A stretch of DNA of 64,000 nucleotides from Prevotella heparinolytica (GTDB taxonomy: Bacteria; Bacteroidota; Bacteroidia; Bacteroidales; Bacteroidaceae): contig NZ_SLXB01000004.1 of NCBI RefSeq assembly GCF_004342845.1, positions 98,455 to 162,454 of the forward strand, in the 5' to 3' direction. The notes below the pieces were generated by a model that was not told the origin of the DNA, did no database searches, and was given only the letters and a program-made list of their open reading frames with translations. Both the position numbers and the translations under genes were made by a program. Below are positions 1 through 8,963 of this stretch, piece after piece. The stretch's first letter is position 1; the number at the start of each line of letters is the position of its first letter.

Positions 1-2133
1 ATCACCCATTTCAATCCGAAGAAGATTAATGCAGGTTCCAAGGAGTTGGGCATTTTTATTACGGATTTCTATATATATAATCAGCCGGTACATAAGAATA
101 CGTTTTCGGGGGGTGAGCCTGTGGTGTATTCCTCTGTGCAGGATGCCAATATCTTTCAGCTCTCGCATCAGGATAATACGTTCAGCATAGCGTTTTCCAC
201 TTTGCAGTATAATAATCCCGAACAGATAGTCTATCAATACCGGATAGATGAATTGAGCACCCAATGGTCTGTGACGGAGCCGGGAATGAACCGTGTGACA
301 TACAACAATCTGTTTCCGGGCAAATATACTTTCCGGGTGCGTGCTCTTAATCATGGCAATTTCTCGGAGATACGCACCGTGAAGATTCTGATTGCCGCCC
401 CCTGGTATCAGACGTGGTGGGCATACTGCCTTTATTTCGGACTGGCGATATTGCTTGTATGGGGAATCGTGAGCAATGTGATGTCGCGCGTGAAGCATCG
501 TCGTGAAATCATGAAACGCGAGCATGCCGAACAGCTGAATGAAGCGAAGTTGCAGTTCTTCATCAACATCTCTCATGAAATACGCACCCCGATGACACTT
601 ATCATCAATCCGTTGGAGAAACTGTTGGCCGAAGAGAGCAAAGGGGAACTGCATAAGACGTATCTGATGATTTACCGCAATGCCCAGCGCATCCTCCGCC
701 TGATTAACCAACTGATGGATATACGAAAGCTGGACAAGGGACAGATGTTCATGAAATTCCGCGAAACGGATATGGTGGGATTTATCGGCGATGTGATGCA
801 GCCGTTTGATTACATGGCGCATAAGAAGAACATTGATTTTGTTTTTCAGCATGATATGCCTGGGTTGAAGGCGTGGGTGGACTTGAACAATTTCGATAAA
901 GTGCTGATGAACGTGCTTTCCAATGCCTTCAAGTACACGCCCGAAGGCGGCGAAATACGCGTCAGTCTCTCCACCGGCCAAGATGCTTCTCGCAACGACG
1001 CCTTGCGAGACTATTTCGAGATTGTGATTACGGATAGCGGCATCGGTATTGATAAGGATAAGATAGAACGAATCTTCGAGCGTTTCTATCAGATAGACAA
1101 TGATGTGACGAAATCCAATTTCGGAACGGGCATCGGCCTGCACTTGTCCCGCTTACTGGTGCAGCTGCATCATGGCGAGATTCATGCCGAAAGCAGGACA
1201 GACGCCCCGGGCAGCCGTTTCGTTATCCGCATTCCATTGGGTGCCGAACACTTGAGGGCCGACGAGATGGAAGAAGGCGTTTCGTTTGCCCTTCCTCTGC
1301 AAATGGCGGCTTCCGACGGAGAGTATGCGGATGAAGGAGATGAAAAGCAGCTTGCCAGGCCCAAGAGTCGGCAGAAGGTTCTGGTGGTCGAGGATGAAGA
1401 AGAAATCAGAACCTATTTGCAAAAAGAACTATCCGATGAATACAGGGTATGGACTCGTTGCAATGGTAAGGAAGCATACGACAGCATCCTTAAGGAAATG
1501 CCAGACTTGGTGATCTGCGATATCATGATGCCGGAAATGGACGGTCTGATGTTGTGCCACAAACTGAAGCAAAATACGAACATCAACCATATCCCTGTGA
1601 TATTGCTGACTGCCAAATCGAGGATGGAAGATACTTTGGAAGGCATGGAGACCGGTGCCGATGCCTACATCGTGAAACCTTTCAATACGGAACTTCTGAA
1701 AAGCACCATCGCCAACCTGCTTACGAACCGGCGGCTGCTGCGCAATAAGTTCAGCGGTGCACAGCAGCAGGAAGATAAGGTGGACAAACTCTCAATGAAA
1801 TCGAATGACGAAGTATTGATGGAACGCATCATGAAGGTGGTGAACAAACATCTGGACGACCCTGAACTGAATGTGGAGATGCTTGCTTCGGAGGTGGGGC
1901 TGAGCAGGGTGCATGTGCATCGCAAGCTGAAGGAACTGACCAACCTGTCCACGCGCGACTTCATCAAGAACATCCGTTTGCAGCAAGCTGCCTCGTTGTT
2001 GGCGCAAGACAAGAAGATGACCATATCCGAAGTGGCCTATGCCGTGGGATATAGCAATCTGTCGCATTTCTCCAACTCCTTCAAGGAGAAGTACGGCATG
2101 TCGCCCAAAGAGTATATGAATAAACCTCAATAA
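1..2133 (+). CDS. Hybrid two-component system regulator (HTCS), 3' part
   Basis: Inner-membrane sensor that joins histidine kinase, receiver and DNA-binding output in one chain; in Bacteroides such proteins usually control glycan-use genes. The frame is open at base 1, so the periplasmic sensor propeller lies outside; 710 codons are visible. In order: the end of a Y_Y_Y-type periplasmic beta domain (to about codon 130), one membrane helix (about 138-162), HisKA with NISHEIRTPM (His codon at 574-576), an ATPase domain with NVLSNAFKYTPEGG, DSGIGI and GTGIGL, a receiver starting KVLVVEDEEE with acceptor Asp in CDIMMPEMDG (1519-1521), and a C-terminal AraC-type double helix-turn-helix ending in KEKYGMSPKEYMNK. 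All key catalytic residues are present. Its target genes are probably to the left of the window, since no glycan genes follow directly. Confidence 0.96.
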   Translation: MTHFNPKKINAGSKELGIFITDFYIYNQPVHKNTFSGGEPVVYSSVQDANIFQLSHQDNTFSIAFSTLQYNNPEQIVYQYRIDELSTQWSVTEPGMNRVTYNNLFPGKYTFRVRALNHGNFSEIRTVKILIAAPWYQTWWAYCLYFGLAILLVWGIVSNVMSRVKHRREIMKREHAEQLNEAKLQFFINISHEIRTPMTLIINPLEKLLAEESKGELHKTYLMIYRNAQRILRLINQLMDIRKLDKGQMFMKFRETDMVGFIGDVMQPFDYMAHKKNIDFVFQHDMPGLKAWVDLNNFDKVLMNVLSNAFKYTPEGGEIRVSLSTGQDASRNDALRDYFEIVITDSGIGIDKDKIERIFERFYQIDNDVTKSNFGTGIGLHLSRLLVQLHHGEIHAESRTDAPGSRFVIRIPLGAEHLRADEMEEGVSFALPLQMAASDGEYADEGDEKQLARPKSRQKVLVVEDEEEIRTYLQKELSDEYRVWTRCNGKEAYDSILKEMPDLVICDIMMPEMDGLMLCHKLKQNTNINHIPVILLTAKSRMEDTLEGMETGADAYIVKPFNTELLKSTIANLLTNRRLLRNKFSGAQQQEDKVDKLSMKSNDEVLMERIMKVVNKHLDDPELNVEMLASEVGLSRVHVHRKLKELTNLSTRDFIKNIRLQQAASLLAQDKKMTISEVAYAVGYSNLSHFSNSFKEKYGMSPKEYMNKPQ

Positions 2134-2361
2134 ACTCTCGCATCAAGTTTTAAAAGAAATCGTCGTATGATAAGAATTCAGTAATCTGTTTTCCGGGGAA
2201 TGAACAGCGGAGTTATAAATAACTGTTTATCACTAAAACAATTAAACGTTTCTCCGTCTCCGAATGCAAGGCGGCTTCTCTCTATACAGAAAACTCTTGA
2301 AAATCGTGGAACAAACTTGTAAGCGGTATGAAATAAAGTTGTTTGCTCCTCGGATGAAACT

Positions 2362-2405
2362 CTGTTCGCACCGTGCGAACAGATGTCCGTACGGTGCGGA
2401 TAGAC
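2362..2405. repeat. Pair of 22-bp palindromic units
   Basis: Two adjacent palindromes. The first is TGTTCGCAC, one base, GTGCGAACA (perfect 9-bp arms). The second is TCCGTA, CGG, TGCGGA (one mismatch). Their centres are 21-22 bp apart, matching the unit length of the other spacer arrays in this window although the sequence differs. The pair lies about 50 bp before the element at 2453. Confidence 0.55.
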
Positions 2406-2452
2406 ATTTTGAGAATGAAACCGTAAACTCTTTCAATAAACGGATAATATTT

Positions 2453-2691
2453 ACCTGAGTACGCCCACCGCCCTCCCCCCTGTTTTGACAGCTGCAAGCC
2501 TTTGTCTTGACAGAGGCAAGTGTCCAAGCCGATAGACACAAGTCTCTGACGTGACAGGCACAGGTGTTTGAGCCGTCAGACGCAAGTGCCTGACGGGGCA
2601 GTGGTAAACGTCTGATAAGCAATGAGATTTGACTTTAAGACACAAGCCGCCGGGTGAGGTTATCTACTTGCTTCTTATGCCGAATTCAGGC
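2453..2691 (+). mobile_element. MITE-like element, shortened copy A
   Basis: Non-coding element starting ACCTGAG and ending TCAGGC, with AATATTT directly outside both ends, which looks like a target-site duplication. The core is six head-to-tail 22-bp units (2486-2617), each a variant of GACAGACACAAGTGTCTGAC. The part after the array contains GCCGCCGGGTGAGG and CTTGCTTCTTATGCC, shared with the copies at 25177-25523 and 39470-39811. Compared with those it lacks about 100 bp between the left end and the array. It encodes no transposase, so movement would need one supplied in trans. Confidence 0.6.
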
Positions 2692-2751
2692 AATATTTAA
2701 CCCGTCCGACTTTTGGGGTGCACTTCACCGATGTCCTCTCTGTATACGACT

Positions 2752-2784
2752 GATCCTACATCAGTCTGCGACTCATGTAGGATC
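2752..2784. repeat. Perfect 10-bp inverted repeat
   Basis: GATCCTACAT and ATGTAGGATC flank a 13-base loop. No T-run follows on either strand, so it is not a clear terminator. It could be an operator or an RNA hairpin. Confidence 0.45.
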
Positions 2785-2823
2785 GGTATAGAACCCAATC
2801 TGCCTTGTTTTTTTTGATTGGTT

Positions 2824-2851
2824 CCCGAAGGCCTTTTTAAAGGCTTTCGGG
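2824..2851 (-). terminator. Hairpin after efflux operon, possible terminator
   Basis: CCCGAA-G-GCCTTT, a 2-base loop, AAAGGC-T-TTCGGG: two paired blocks separated by one mismatch, about 65 bp beyond the stop of the outer-membrane factor gene. No T-tract follows on the minus strand, so it may be a transcript-end or stability hairpin rather than a classical intrinsic terminator. Confidence 0.4.
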
Positions 2852-2914
2852 GTGAATATTTTCAATGCCGTTGATGGGCGGGGTCGGAGGAATGAGCCTT
2901 TCTTACGGGGGCAT

Positions 2915-4285
2915 CTATTCCTCGCCGCCTCCCAATGCCTGATAAAGGTTTATCAGACTTTGTATCTCGGCAAAGCGGTTGGCTGTTTGCGACAGTTGCG
3001 CATTGAGTAATGTCTGCCGGGCGGTGAGCACCTCCAGATAAGTGGTGTTGCCATGCTCCATCAACAGGGAAGTACTTTTTGCGGCTGTTTGCAGAGCAGT
3101 CACCTGCTTGTCCAGCAATTCGCTTTTGGCTATGCTTGTCTGCCATGCAGTCAAAGCGTCGTTCACCTCGCTGCCGGCTTTCAACAATGTCTGCCGGAAG
3201 GCAAGGGCTGCTTCTTCCTGTCGGGCACGGGCAATGCGATACTGCGCGATGACCTGCCCACGTGCAAAGAGGGGTTGCGTCAACGAGCCCACTGCCGAGG
3301 CAAGGAACTTACCGGGATTCACAATCATCGAACCCGCCGCATTGGTCCAGCCTGCACTTCCGCTCAAGGTGATGGAGGGGTAGAATGCAGAGCGGGCCGC
3401 GTTGGTTCCGTAGAATGCCGCTTCCAGTGTCCGTTCGGCCGAACGGACATCGGGCCGGGCGGAAAGCATCCGCACGGGAACACCAACGGAAAAGCCTGTC
3501 GGGAATTGCTGCCCTGCCAGCACACCGCGCTCGTAGTGGCGAGGTGTTTCTGCCAGCAATAAGGCAAGGCTGTTCTCTACTTGGCTTATCTGCTTTTTCA
3601 AGTCGAGGACGGAAGTCTGTACCTGATAGTAAGTGCCTTCTATTTGCGAAACTGCCGCTTCGTTTCTCATGCCCGCCTTCATCAGGGCACGGGTAGAAGC
3701 TAAAGTTTCTTTCCATGCTTCTTCCATTTGTTGGGAGATAACAAGCTGTTCGTCCAGCATCAGCAAGGTGTAGTACGTATTGGCAACCCCGGATATGAGG
3801 CGCGTACGTACTGCCTGACGATAGTCCAGACTTTGTGCATAGAGCGCCTTAGACTGTTTTTTGGCATTGCGCATACGGCCGAACACATCCAGTTCCCAAC
3901 CGGCAGTAACCGGCAGGGAATAGGTTTGTGTGGCCTTGCCTCCGTCGAAGCTGCTCACTGTTCCTTGCCGTGCCAAAGCAAAGGAGGGCAGAAAGGCGAG
4001 CTTTGCAGACAGCAGAGTAGCTTCGGCCTCTTCCACACGGAGCTGTGCCGTTTGATAGTCGGTGTTGTTCTCCAAAGCCTGTTCGATGAGAGCCTGCAAC
4101 TGTGGGTCGGTGAAAAGTTCGCGCCACTCCATGTTTCTTAAACTGGCAGAGTCGTCTTCCGTTGCGGAATATTCGCCATACAGATTGTCGGGTACGGAGG
4201 TGGCCGGCTTATATTTGGTGTAGACGCCACAACTGCTCAACAATGAACCGAGGGCGACTAACAGAAATGTATTTTTCTTCTTCAT
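2915..4285 (-). CDS. RND efflux outer-membrane factor (TolC/NodT-type lipoprotein)
   Basis: Outer-membrane channel that completes a tripartite RND pump. The 456 residues begin with a lipoprotein signal whose lipobox is LLSSC (Cys about residue 19), then two outer-membrane-efflux repeats typical of the NodT family, with the usual coiled-coil-rich helices and a motif like VPVRMLSARPDVRSAE in the middle. Last gene of the minus-strand operon adaptor - pump - small peptide - this gene; its ATG is 12 bases after the stop of the 41-residue peptide. Length is normal for the family. The substrate cannot be read from sequence; related Bacteroides pumps handle drugs, bile salts or solvents. Confidence 0.95.
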   Translation of the reverse strand: MKKKNTFLLVALGSLLSSCGVYTKYKPATSVPDNLYGEYSATEDDSASLRNMEWRELFTDPQLQALIEQALENNTDYQTAQLRVEEAEATLLSAKLAFLPSFALARQGTVSSFDGGKATQTYSLPVTAGWELDVFGRMRNAKKQSKALYAQSLDYRQAVRTRLISGVANTYYTLLMLDEQLVISQQMEEAWKETLASTRALMKAGMRNEAAVSQIEGTYYQVQTSVLDLKKQISQVENSLALLLAETPRHYERGVLAGQQFPTGFSVGVPVRMLSARPDVRSAERTLEAAFYGTNAARSAFYPSITLSGSAGWTNAAGSMIVNPGKFLASAVGSLTQPLFARGQVIAQYRIARARQEEAALAFRQTLLKAGSEVNDALTAWQTSIAKSELLDKQVTALQTAAKSTSLLMEHGNTTYLEVLTARQTLLNAQLSQTANRFAEIQSLINLYQALGGGEE

Positions 4286-4297
4286 GCTTTCGTTTTT

Positions 4298-4423
4298 TTA
4301 TTTATGTTTTGAATGGAAAAAGTTCTTTCCGGTATCTATCTTATCTAAGATGTACACCACGAGGAACGCAATGACAAATGCTACTGCTTGTTCCGTCAGA
4401 AATGAATAACACTCTTCGTACAT
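4298..4423 (-). CDS. Small single-pass membrane peptide inside RND operon (41 aa)
   Basis: A 41-codon frame on the minus strand that fills the gap between the pump and the outer-membrane factor. It starts ATG at 4423, 18 bases after the pump stop, with AGGAG-like GAGGAGA about 8 bases upstream, and stops at 4298, 12 bases before the next ATG. The product starts MYEECYSFLTEQ, has one hydrophobic helix (AVAFVIAFLVVYIL, residues 13-26) and a basic tail ending KHK. Placement, ribosome site and a single helix resemble AcrZ-type accessory peptides of RND pumps, but this is analogy; no sequence match to AcrZ is claimed. An overlapping frame starting ATG at 4430 stops after 29 codons and lacks a membrane segment. 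Confidence 0.65.
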   Translation of the reverse strand: MYEECYSFLTEQAVAFVIAFLVVYILDKIDTGKNFFHSKHK

Positions 4424-4441
4424 TTGCCATATCTCCTCTTC

Positions 4442-7400
4442 TTATTTGTTTTCCTTCTCTTTCTCACTCCGTTGTTTCTCCAGCAACACCTGCACATCGG
4501 CATCCTCGTGTTTCGGCGTGCGTACTTTCTCTTGCAGGAACTCGAAGATAATGTAGAACACGGGCACCACGAAAAGCAATGCCAACGTACCTATCATCAT
4601 GCCGCCCACGACACCCGTCCCGAGAGATGAGTTGCCATTGGCACCCGCGCCGGAGGAGAACATCAACGGAAGCATGCCGAATATCATCGTGAGCACCGTC
4701 ATCAGGATGGGGCGTAAACGAGCTTGTGCGGCAGCATAAGCGCTCTCTACAATGCCCATGCCCTTGCGGCGACGTTCCACGGCATACTCCGTAATCAGGA
4801 TGGCCGTCTTGGCCAGCAAACCGATGAGCATGATGACACCCGTCTGCAAATAGATGTTGTTCTCTAAGCCGAAGAACTTCGCAAAGAGGAATGAACCCAT
4901 CAGTCCGAAGGGTACGGAGAAGATGACGGCAAACGGTATGAGGAAACTTTCATAAAGACATGACAGAATCAAGAAGATAAGCACCACGCAGATACCGTAA
5001 ATCAGCACTGTTTGCATGCCGCCGCTGCCGGCTTCTTCGCGAGCCATGCCGCCGTATTCGTAACCATATCCGGAGGGCAATGCTTGGGCGGCGACTTCTT
5101 CGATGGCCTTTTGCACCTCACCGGTAGAGTATCCGGCAGCCGGATTGACGTTCACCGAAATAGAACTGTAAAGGTTGAATCGGTCTGCCGTTTCCGGGCC
5201 GAGCACCTTCTTCAGCGTGACGAACTGGCTTACGGGAGCCATCTCCGTCCCATTGCGCACGAACATATTGTTCAGTGCATGCTCGTCGAGCCGGAACTCC
5301 GGAGAAGCTTGCATCATCACCCGATAAACCTTGCCATACTTGTTGTAGTTCGATATATATCCGCCACCGCAGTAGCTGTTCAGCACATCGAGCACCGTGG
5401 CGGGCGATATACCTGCACGCTTGCATTTGGCGGCATCCACCTCTACCGACAGTTGCGGGAAATTCATGGCATACGAGGTATAGGCCACCGCTACTTCCGG
5501 ACGCTGGTTCAATGCGCCGAGAAATTGCATCACATTCTGATAAAACACAGATTTCTCTCCACCCGTCTTGTCCTGCATGTTCAGTTCCACCGAGTTACCC
5601 ATACCGTAGCCCGGTATCATACCCATTTGGAAACTGAATATCTGTGCCTCCTTGATGCTTTGGAACCGTGCGTTGAGGCGTGCCATTACGGCATCGGACG
5701 AATGCTCCTTGCCTTTGCGCTCGCTCCAATCTTTAAGGCGTACCATAATCATACCGTAAGAAGTGCCTTGTCCGGACAACAATCCATAGCCGGCCACTTT
5801 GGAGTAGTGTTGCACTTCGGGCACATCCTTTAACAAGGCTTCTGCCTTATTCAATACCTTGGAAGTCTCTTCGAGCGTATTGCCCGGAGCCGTGCTGACG
5901 TTAATCATGATGAATCCTTGGTCTTCCTGCGGCACAAGCCCTGTCTTCGTAGTAGCCATAAGCCATACGAGCAGTACGGTGGCAATGCCCAGTGAAGTCC
6001 ATGTCATCCAGCGATGGTGGATGGCGAACATCACTCCTTTCTTATATTTGCCTAAGAGGGCGTTGTACGAAGCATTATAAGCGGCCCGTACCCGTCCGTT
6101 GATGCTTTTGGGGCTCTTTTTCCCGTCCGAGGGGCGCATCATGATGGCACACAGTGCCGGACATAGCGTCAAGGCGGAAACCATGGAGATGCCTACGGCG
6201 GTAGCCATCGTCACACCGAACTGTGTATAGAAGATACCGGATGTTCCACCCATGAACGTCACAGGGATGAACACGGCCATGAACACACAAGTACAAGAGA
6301 TAACAGCCATCGTCACATCGCCCATGGCGTCTTTCGTGGCTTTATAGGGCGAGGTATAGCCGGCATCGAACTTAGCCTGCACCGCCTCCACCACCACAAT
6401 GGCATCGTCCACTACCGTACCGATGGCAAGCACGAGGGCAAACAGCGTCAGAATGTTGATGCTGAATCCCGCTGCTGTCATACAGGCAAACGTTCCTACC
6501 AATGACACGATGATGGAGATAGAAGGAATGAGCGTACTCTTTAAATCCTGAAGGAAGAAATAAACCACAAGAATCACCAGAATGATGGCAATGACCAGCG
6601 TCTCTACCACATTGTGGATAGAAGCGAAGAGGAAGTTGTTGGAACTCATCAGAGTGATAAACTCCGTGCCTTTGGGCAAATCCTTGCTCATATCTTTCAG
6701 CAGTTCGGCGATGTTGGCATTCACCTCCGTGGCATTGGCACCCGCCACTTGGAAGGCTATGAAAGTGACACCCGGATGCCCGTCGGTTTCGGCTTGGAAA
6801 CTGTAAGAAAGCGCACCCAGTTCCACATCGGCCACGTCCTTCAGGCGCAGTACGGAGCCGTCTTCCAACGAACGAATCACGATATTCTGAAACTCTTCCG
6901 TACTCTTCAACCGTCCGCTGTATTTCATTGTAAACTGGAACACGTTGTTCGAGTTGGCACCCAGCGAACCGGTAGGTGCTTCGATGTTCTGCTCGCCCAG
7001 CACGGCGGTCACGTCCGAAGGTACCAGTCCGTATTGTGCCATGCGTTCGGGGTTCAGCCAAATGCGCATACTGTACGTATCGCCCAGTGCCATCACGTCG
7101 CCCACGCCTTCCACACGTTTCACGGCAGGGATGATGTTGATGTCGAGGTAATTGGCCAAAAAGCGTGCGTCGTAGGTTCCATCGGTGCTGACCAGCGTGT
7201 TGACCTGCAAGAAGCTGGTTTGCCGTTTTTGCGTGGTGACACCGATTCTCGTTACTTCGGCAGGCAGCAAGCCTTGTGCTTTCGCTACACGGTTCTGCAC
7301 ATTCACCGCAGCCATGTCGGGATCAGTGCCTTGTTTGAAGTAAACGTTTATCGTAGCCGTACCGGCGTTGGTGGCGGTAGAAGTGATATACATCATGTTC

Positions 7401-7621
7401 TCCACACCATTGATACTCTCTTCCAGGGGCATGATGACACTGTTCATCACTGCTTCCGCATCGGCGCCTATATAGGTGGCGTTGACCTGCACCGTAGGCG
7501 GTGCTATGTCAGGATACTGCTCCACCGGGAGGGTGAGGAGCGAGATGAACCCGACTATCAATATCAGCAGCGAGATGGAAATAGCCATCACCGGCCGCTT
7601 AATGAATATATTTCCTTTCAT
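4442..7621 (-). CDS. RND efflux pump permease (HAE1/AcrB family)
   Basis: Inner-membrane proton-driven pump of a tripartite efflux system. The 1059 residues match the usual AcrB length. It starts MKGNIFIKRPVMAISI (first membrane helix), contains the proton-relay pair in GTVVDDAIVVVEAVQ (membrane helix 4) and the duplicated half with ILITEYAVERRRKG and RLRPILMTVLTMIFG near the C-terminus. Two large periplasmic loops lie between helices 1-2 and 7-8. The start is 15 bases after the adaptor stop; the small peptide at 4298-4423 and the outer-membrane factor follow, so the whole set is probably one transcript from the promoter near 8770. Substrate unknown. Confidence 0.97.
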   Translation of the reverse strand: MKGNIFIKRPVMAISISLLILIVGFISLLTLPVEQYPDIAPPTVQVNATYIGADAEAVMNSVIMPLEESINGVENMMYITSTATNAGTATINVYFKQGTDPDMAAVNVQNRVAKAQGLLPAEVTRIGVTTQKRQTSFLQVNTLVSTDGTYDARFLANYLDINIIPAVKRVEGVGDVMALGDTYSMRIWLNPERMAQYGLVPSDVTAVLGEQNIEAPTGSLGANSNNVFQFTMKYSGRLKSTEEFQNIVIRSLEDGSVLRLKDVADVELGALSYSFQAETDGHPGVTFIAFQVAGANATEVNANIAELLKDMSKDLPKGTEFITLMSSNNFLFASIHNVVETLVIAIILVILVVYFFLQDLKSTLIPSISIIVSLVGTFACMTAAGFSINILTLFALVLAIGTVVDDAIVVVEAVQAKFDAGYTSPYKATKDAMGDVTMAVISCTCVFMAVFIPVTFMGGTSGIFYTQFGVTMATAVGISMVSALTLCPALCAIMMRPSDGKKSPKSINGRVRAAYNASYNALLGKYKKGVMFAIHHRWMTWTSLGIATVLLVWLMATTKTGLVPQEDQGFIMINVSTAPGNTLEETSKVLNKAEALLKDVPEVQHYSKVAGYGLLSGQGTSYGMIMVRLKDWSERKGKEHSSDAVMARLNARFQSIKEAQIFSFQMGMIPGYGMGNSVELNMQDKTGGEKSVFYQNVMQFLGALNQRPEVAVAYTSYAMNFPQLSVEVDAAKCKRAGISPATVLDVLNSYCGGGYISNYNKYGKVYRVMMQASPEFRLDEHALNNMFVRNGTEMAPVSQFVTLKKVLGPETADRFNLYSSISVNVNPAAGYSTGEVQKAIEEVAAQALPSGYGYEYGGMAREEAGSGGMQTVLIYGICVVLIFLILSCLYESFLIPFAVIFSVPFGLMGSFLFAKFFGLENNIYLQTGVIMLIGLLAKTAILITEYAVERRRKGMGIVESAYAAAQARLRPILMTVLTMIFGMLPLMFSSGAGANGNSSLGTGVVGGMMIGTLALLFVVPVFYIIFEFLQEKVRTPKHEDADVQVLLEKQRSEKEKENK

Positions 7622-7636
7622 AAAATCTTTTCCTCC

Positions 7637-8740
7637 TTACTTCACTTGCGTTCCTTCTCTCACCAGTCCGGCACCATCGGAGATAATCTCATCATCCTGC
7701 TTCAATCCGTCCAGCACCACATACTCGCGTCCGTCGCTTACCGATGCCACACTGATCAAGGTGGAGGCAGCTTTGCCATCTACTACCTTATATACTATGA
7801 TCTTGTCCTGAAGCTGCACTGTGGCACCTTGCGGAATAACGATACATTGTTTATATGTACTTGGTATCACTACATTGCCCGACGCACCGCTATGCAACAG
7901 ACGCGAGGCATTGGGAAATATGGCGCGCACCGACACGGTTCCCGTCTTGCGGTCTATCACGCCGCTGATAGATTCTATCTTTCCCTTTTGCTCATACATG
8001 GAGCCGTCGTTCAGTTGAAGCTGAACTTTGGGCATGGCTTTCAGCGCCTCATCCATCGTGCCGTGTTCGCGAGTGAGAGCCAGCAGTTGATTCTCCGTCA
8101 TGGAGAAGTAGACGTACATGTCGCTGTTGTCGCTTACCGTGGTGAGCGGCTGCGGTATGGCGGCACTCACCAAAGCGCCCACCCGGTAGGGTAATGCTCC
8201 CACCACTCCGTCGGAAGGACTCTTCACTTCGGTGTAAGAGAGGTTGTTGCGGGCAATTACCTCCTGAGCCTCTGCCTGCGAGAGTTGTGCTTTGGCAGAA
8301 AGATAGGAGTTCTCCGACATTTGCAGTGTGTATTGTGAAACCACCTTTTGTGTATGCAACTCCTTATTACTGTCATAAGCCAGTTGTGCGGTGGCCAGCG
8401 AAGCGCGTGCCGCCTCCACATTGGCCGCCGCTGTCTTGAGGGCCGCCCTATAGGGCACTTGGTCTATAACGAACAACAATTGCCCGCGACGTACTTTCTG
8501 TCCTTCCGTCACACAGAGCCGTTCTATCGTTCCCGATACCTGCGGATAGATGTCGATGTCCTGTCGTCCGCGGATGGTGGCAGAGTAAGAAGTTGAAAAT
8601 TCCTTGTCGGTAGTAGTCACCTTCATGGTGGCATACGAAGATTTTACCTGAGCGTCCGGTGCTTGTTTGCACGATGTCAACCACATTGTACCACTGATGA
8701 ACATCATCAGCCGTATCCATTTTCCATTTACCTTTATCAT
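7637..8740 (-). CDS. RND efflux periplasmic adaptor (membrane fusion protein)
   Basis: Periplasmic adaptor linking the pump to the outer-membrane factor. 367 residues with a lipoprotein signal (lipobox WLTSC, Cys about residue 24), a barrel-sandwich/lipoyl half GTIERLCVTEGQKVRRGQLL, a helical hairpin (about 95-160) with A-rich heptads, the second lipoyl half (SPSDGVVGALPYRVG) and beta-barrel and membrane-proximal domains. Family length is 350-400, so it is complete. First gene of the minus-strand efflux operon; the AraC-family gene at 8964 is divergent and shares the control region. Confidence 0.96.
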   Translation of the reverse strand: MIKVNGKWIRLMMFISGTMWLTSCKQAPDAQVKSSYATMKVTTTDKEFSTSYSATIRGRQDIDIYPQVSGTIERLCVTEGQKVRRGQLLFVIDQVPYRAALKTAAANVEAARASLATAQLAYDSNKELHTQKVVSQYTLQMSENSYLSAKAQLSQAEAQEVIARNNLSYTEVKSPSDGVVGALPYRVGALVSAAIPQPLTTVSDNSDMYVYFSMTENQLLALTREHGTMDEALKAMPKVQLQLNDGSMYEQKGKIESISGVIDRKTGTVSVRAIFPNASRLLHSGASGNVVIPSTYKQCIVIPQGATVQLQDKIIVYKVVDGKAASTLISVASVSDGREYVVLDGLKQDDEIISDGAGLVREGTQVK

Positions 8741-8768
8741 ATTCCTAATATTATATTAAAAACTGCGG

Positions 8769-8776
8769 CAAAAATA
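8769..8776 (-). promoter_or_regulatory. -7 box of efflux operon
   Basis: Minus-strand TATTTTTG, matching the Bacteroides -7 consensus TAnnTTTG, about 30 bases before the adaptor ATG in an AT-rich divergent spacer. No clean -33 TTTG is seen at the usual distance. Confidence 0.5.
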
Positions 8777-8963
8777 GGATTATAGAATATCATTGACGTA
8801 ACATATTATTCCACAGTAATGTTCTTTTTTTCCTATTCTTTTTCTTTTTTCAATCTATGGTACAGGAAATAAGTAATATAGAACAATGCTGAGAGTAAAT
8901 AGGACATTTTAATTAAGGGATTATTGGCCATCTTTGCACTATTCAATAAGGAATAATAGAACA

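Larger units (their letters stand above)
2134..2914. other. Gene-free spacer between HTCS and efflux operon
   Basis: No credible coding sequence is seen on either strand; the short open frames here run through palindromes and repeat units. The spacer holds a palindrome pair (2362-2405), a shortened copy of a dispersed 22-bp-unit element (2453-2691), a 10-bp perfect inverted repeat (2752-2784) and a strong hairpin (2824-2851). These are listed separately. Confidence 0.75.

Noticed and set aside
2264..2458. 64-codon plus-strand frame
   Set aside because: It runs through palindromes at 2362-2405, has no ribosome site and no protein-like pattern.
2486..2617. CRISPR array
   Set aside because: The 22-bp units are contiguous and similar to each other, with no unique spacers and no cas genes nearby.
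6614..8194. 526-codon plus-strand frame opposite the efflux genes
   Set aside because: It is an antisense shadow of the pump and adaptor, His/Val-rich, with no family pattern.
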